Source: Sorangium cellulosum (lineage in GTDB: Bacteria > Myxococcota_A > Polyangia > Polyangiales > Polyangiaceae). Taken from it: DNA of 32,168 bases. The notes beneath the pieces are model-generated. The model was given only the letters and a program-made list of their open reading frames with translations. It was not told the DNA's origin and searched no databases. The translations under genes were made by a program, and so were the position numbers. The DNA lies in contig DYPH01000072.1 in assembly GCA_020720045.1 (NCBI GenBank), forward strand, positions 1 to 32,168, read 5' to 3'. Below are positions 31,784 through 32,168 of this stretch, one piece after another; within the stretch, counting starts at the first letter, position 1; every line of letters starts with the position of its first letter.

Positions 31784-32168
31784 TCAGTGAAGGTCCGTGG
31801 TCTCCCCCAGGTCGCTGAGCCCCATCTCCCAGTGGTTCGGCAGGATGGGCGGGAGCGGCTCGACCAGATCCACGAAGTGGGTGTGCGCCGGCTTCAGGTA
31901 CTCGACGATGGCGCGGAGCTGCCGGCGCTCGCGATCGGCCAGGATGCGCGCGACCTCGACGTTGAAGGCGTACCGGGCGAAGCGGTCCGAGGGCCCGAGG
32001 ACCCAGTCGATGCCCAGCTCGGACTCGCCGAGGATGAGCGTGTCGGCGTTGAACGGCGAGATGGCCGAGATGTCGATGCCGAGGAAGAAGCGGATCGCGT
32101 TCTGGATGCCCTTCGCCGTCCCCTTCTGCCGGTACATCTCGACGAGCACCGACGCGAGTCGGCGCTTC
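31784..32168 (-). CDS. Phage tail protein (gpI/TIGR02242-like), cut by window edge
   Basis: The visible part contains [19 protein letters not shown] and [19 protein letters not shown], then [23 protein letters not shown] and [19 protein letters not shown]. This matches the tail-protein family of P2 gpI and TIGR02242 type (Y...GT..GI..AI..F.GI, and later the YLKPAHTHF motif). The frame is open through the window end, so the N-terminus lies outside. An internal GTG could be read as a start at 32149, but the residues before it (KRRLAS) fit the family. The product is a baseplate component of a contractile tail. Confidence 0.82.
   Translation of the reverse strand, partial: KRRLASVLVEMYRQKGTAKGIQNAIRFFLGIDISAISPFNADTLILGESELGIDWVLGPSDRFARYAFNVEVARILADRERRQLRAIVEYLKPAHTHFVDLVEPLPPILPNHWEMGLSDLGETTDLH

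Overview
The window is about 32 kb of very GC-rich DNA with short intergenic gaps and many 4-base ATGA/GTGA start-stop overlaps. Codon bias, the DUF3817 and YdeI-like housekeeping-type genes and the sigma-54/CARF regulator fit a deltaproteobacterium-like (Myxococcota/Polyangia-type) genome. That assignment is inference; no taxonomic marker gene is present.

Layout. (1) Positions 1-3240 look like ordinary chromosome: a fragment of a PHB-depolymerase-like esterase at the left edge, a hypothetical protein, a YdeI-like protein, a small Lys/Ala-rich protein, a DUF1801-like protein, a DUF3817 membrane protein and a tRNA-Asn(GTT) followed by a hairpin terminator. (2) Positions 3564-23366 form an accessory island. 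A zincin-type metalloprotease gene points left. Divergent from it is a sigma-54 activator with an RtcR-like, CARF-type N-terminal sensor. Downstream of the activator lies a near-consensus -24/-12 promoter (6132-6148), then a ten-gene co-directional operon: DUF4258-like protein, TerY-type VWA protein, PP2C phosphatase, protein kinase with zinc ribbon, UPF1-like SF1 helicase, an unknown protein with a possible winged helix, a coiled-coil McrB-like AAA+ motor, a DUF2357/McrC-partner-like protein with zinc ribbons, a second unknown protein, and a protein with two HxK (PLD) motifs. (3) Positions 23347-32168 are all on the minus strand and phage-like: tail protein (cut by the window edge), tail fibre with internal repeats, zinc-ribbon protein, amidase endolysin, holin-like protein, CHAP/NlpC-like peptidase, several small phage-type proteins, a ribbon-helix-helix protein, and a cassette of an amidoligase with two gamma-glutamylcyclotransferase-like proteins. 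Four copies of a conserved upstream element punctuate this part.

How the genes may work together. The island reads as an inducible stress or anti-phage system. The CARF-type sensor would detect a nucleotide or RNA-end signal and activate sigma-54 transcription. The VWA/phosphatase/kinase triad would provide a phosphorylation switch, the helicase and McrB-like motor would remodel nucleic acid, and the PLD protein is the only visible candidate effector nuclease. The TerY-phosphorylation triad and its link to DNA-processing genes are known from comparative genomics. The wiring of this full set under a CARF-sigma-54 activator is inferred here from order, overlaps and the promoter. The phage-like part may be a prophage, tailocin or gene-transfer-agent remnant; the amidoligase/GGCT cassette in it suggests synthesis or editing of gamma-glutamyl/isopeptide linkages.
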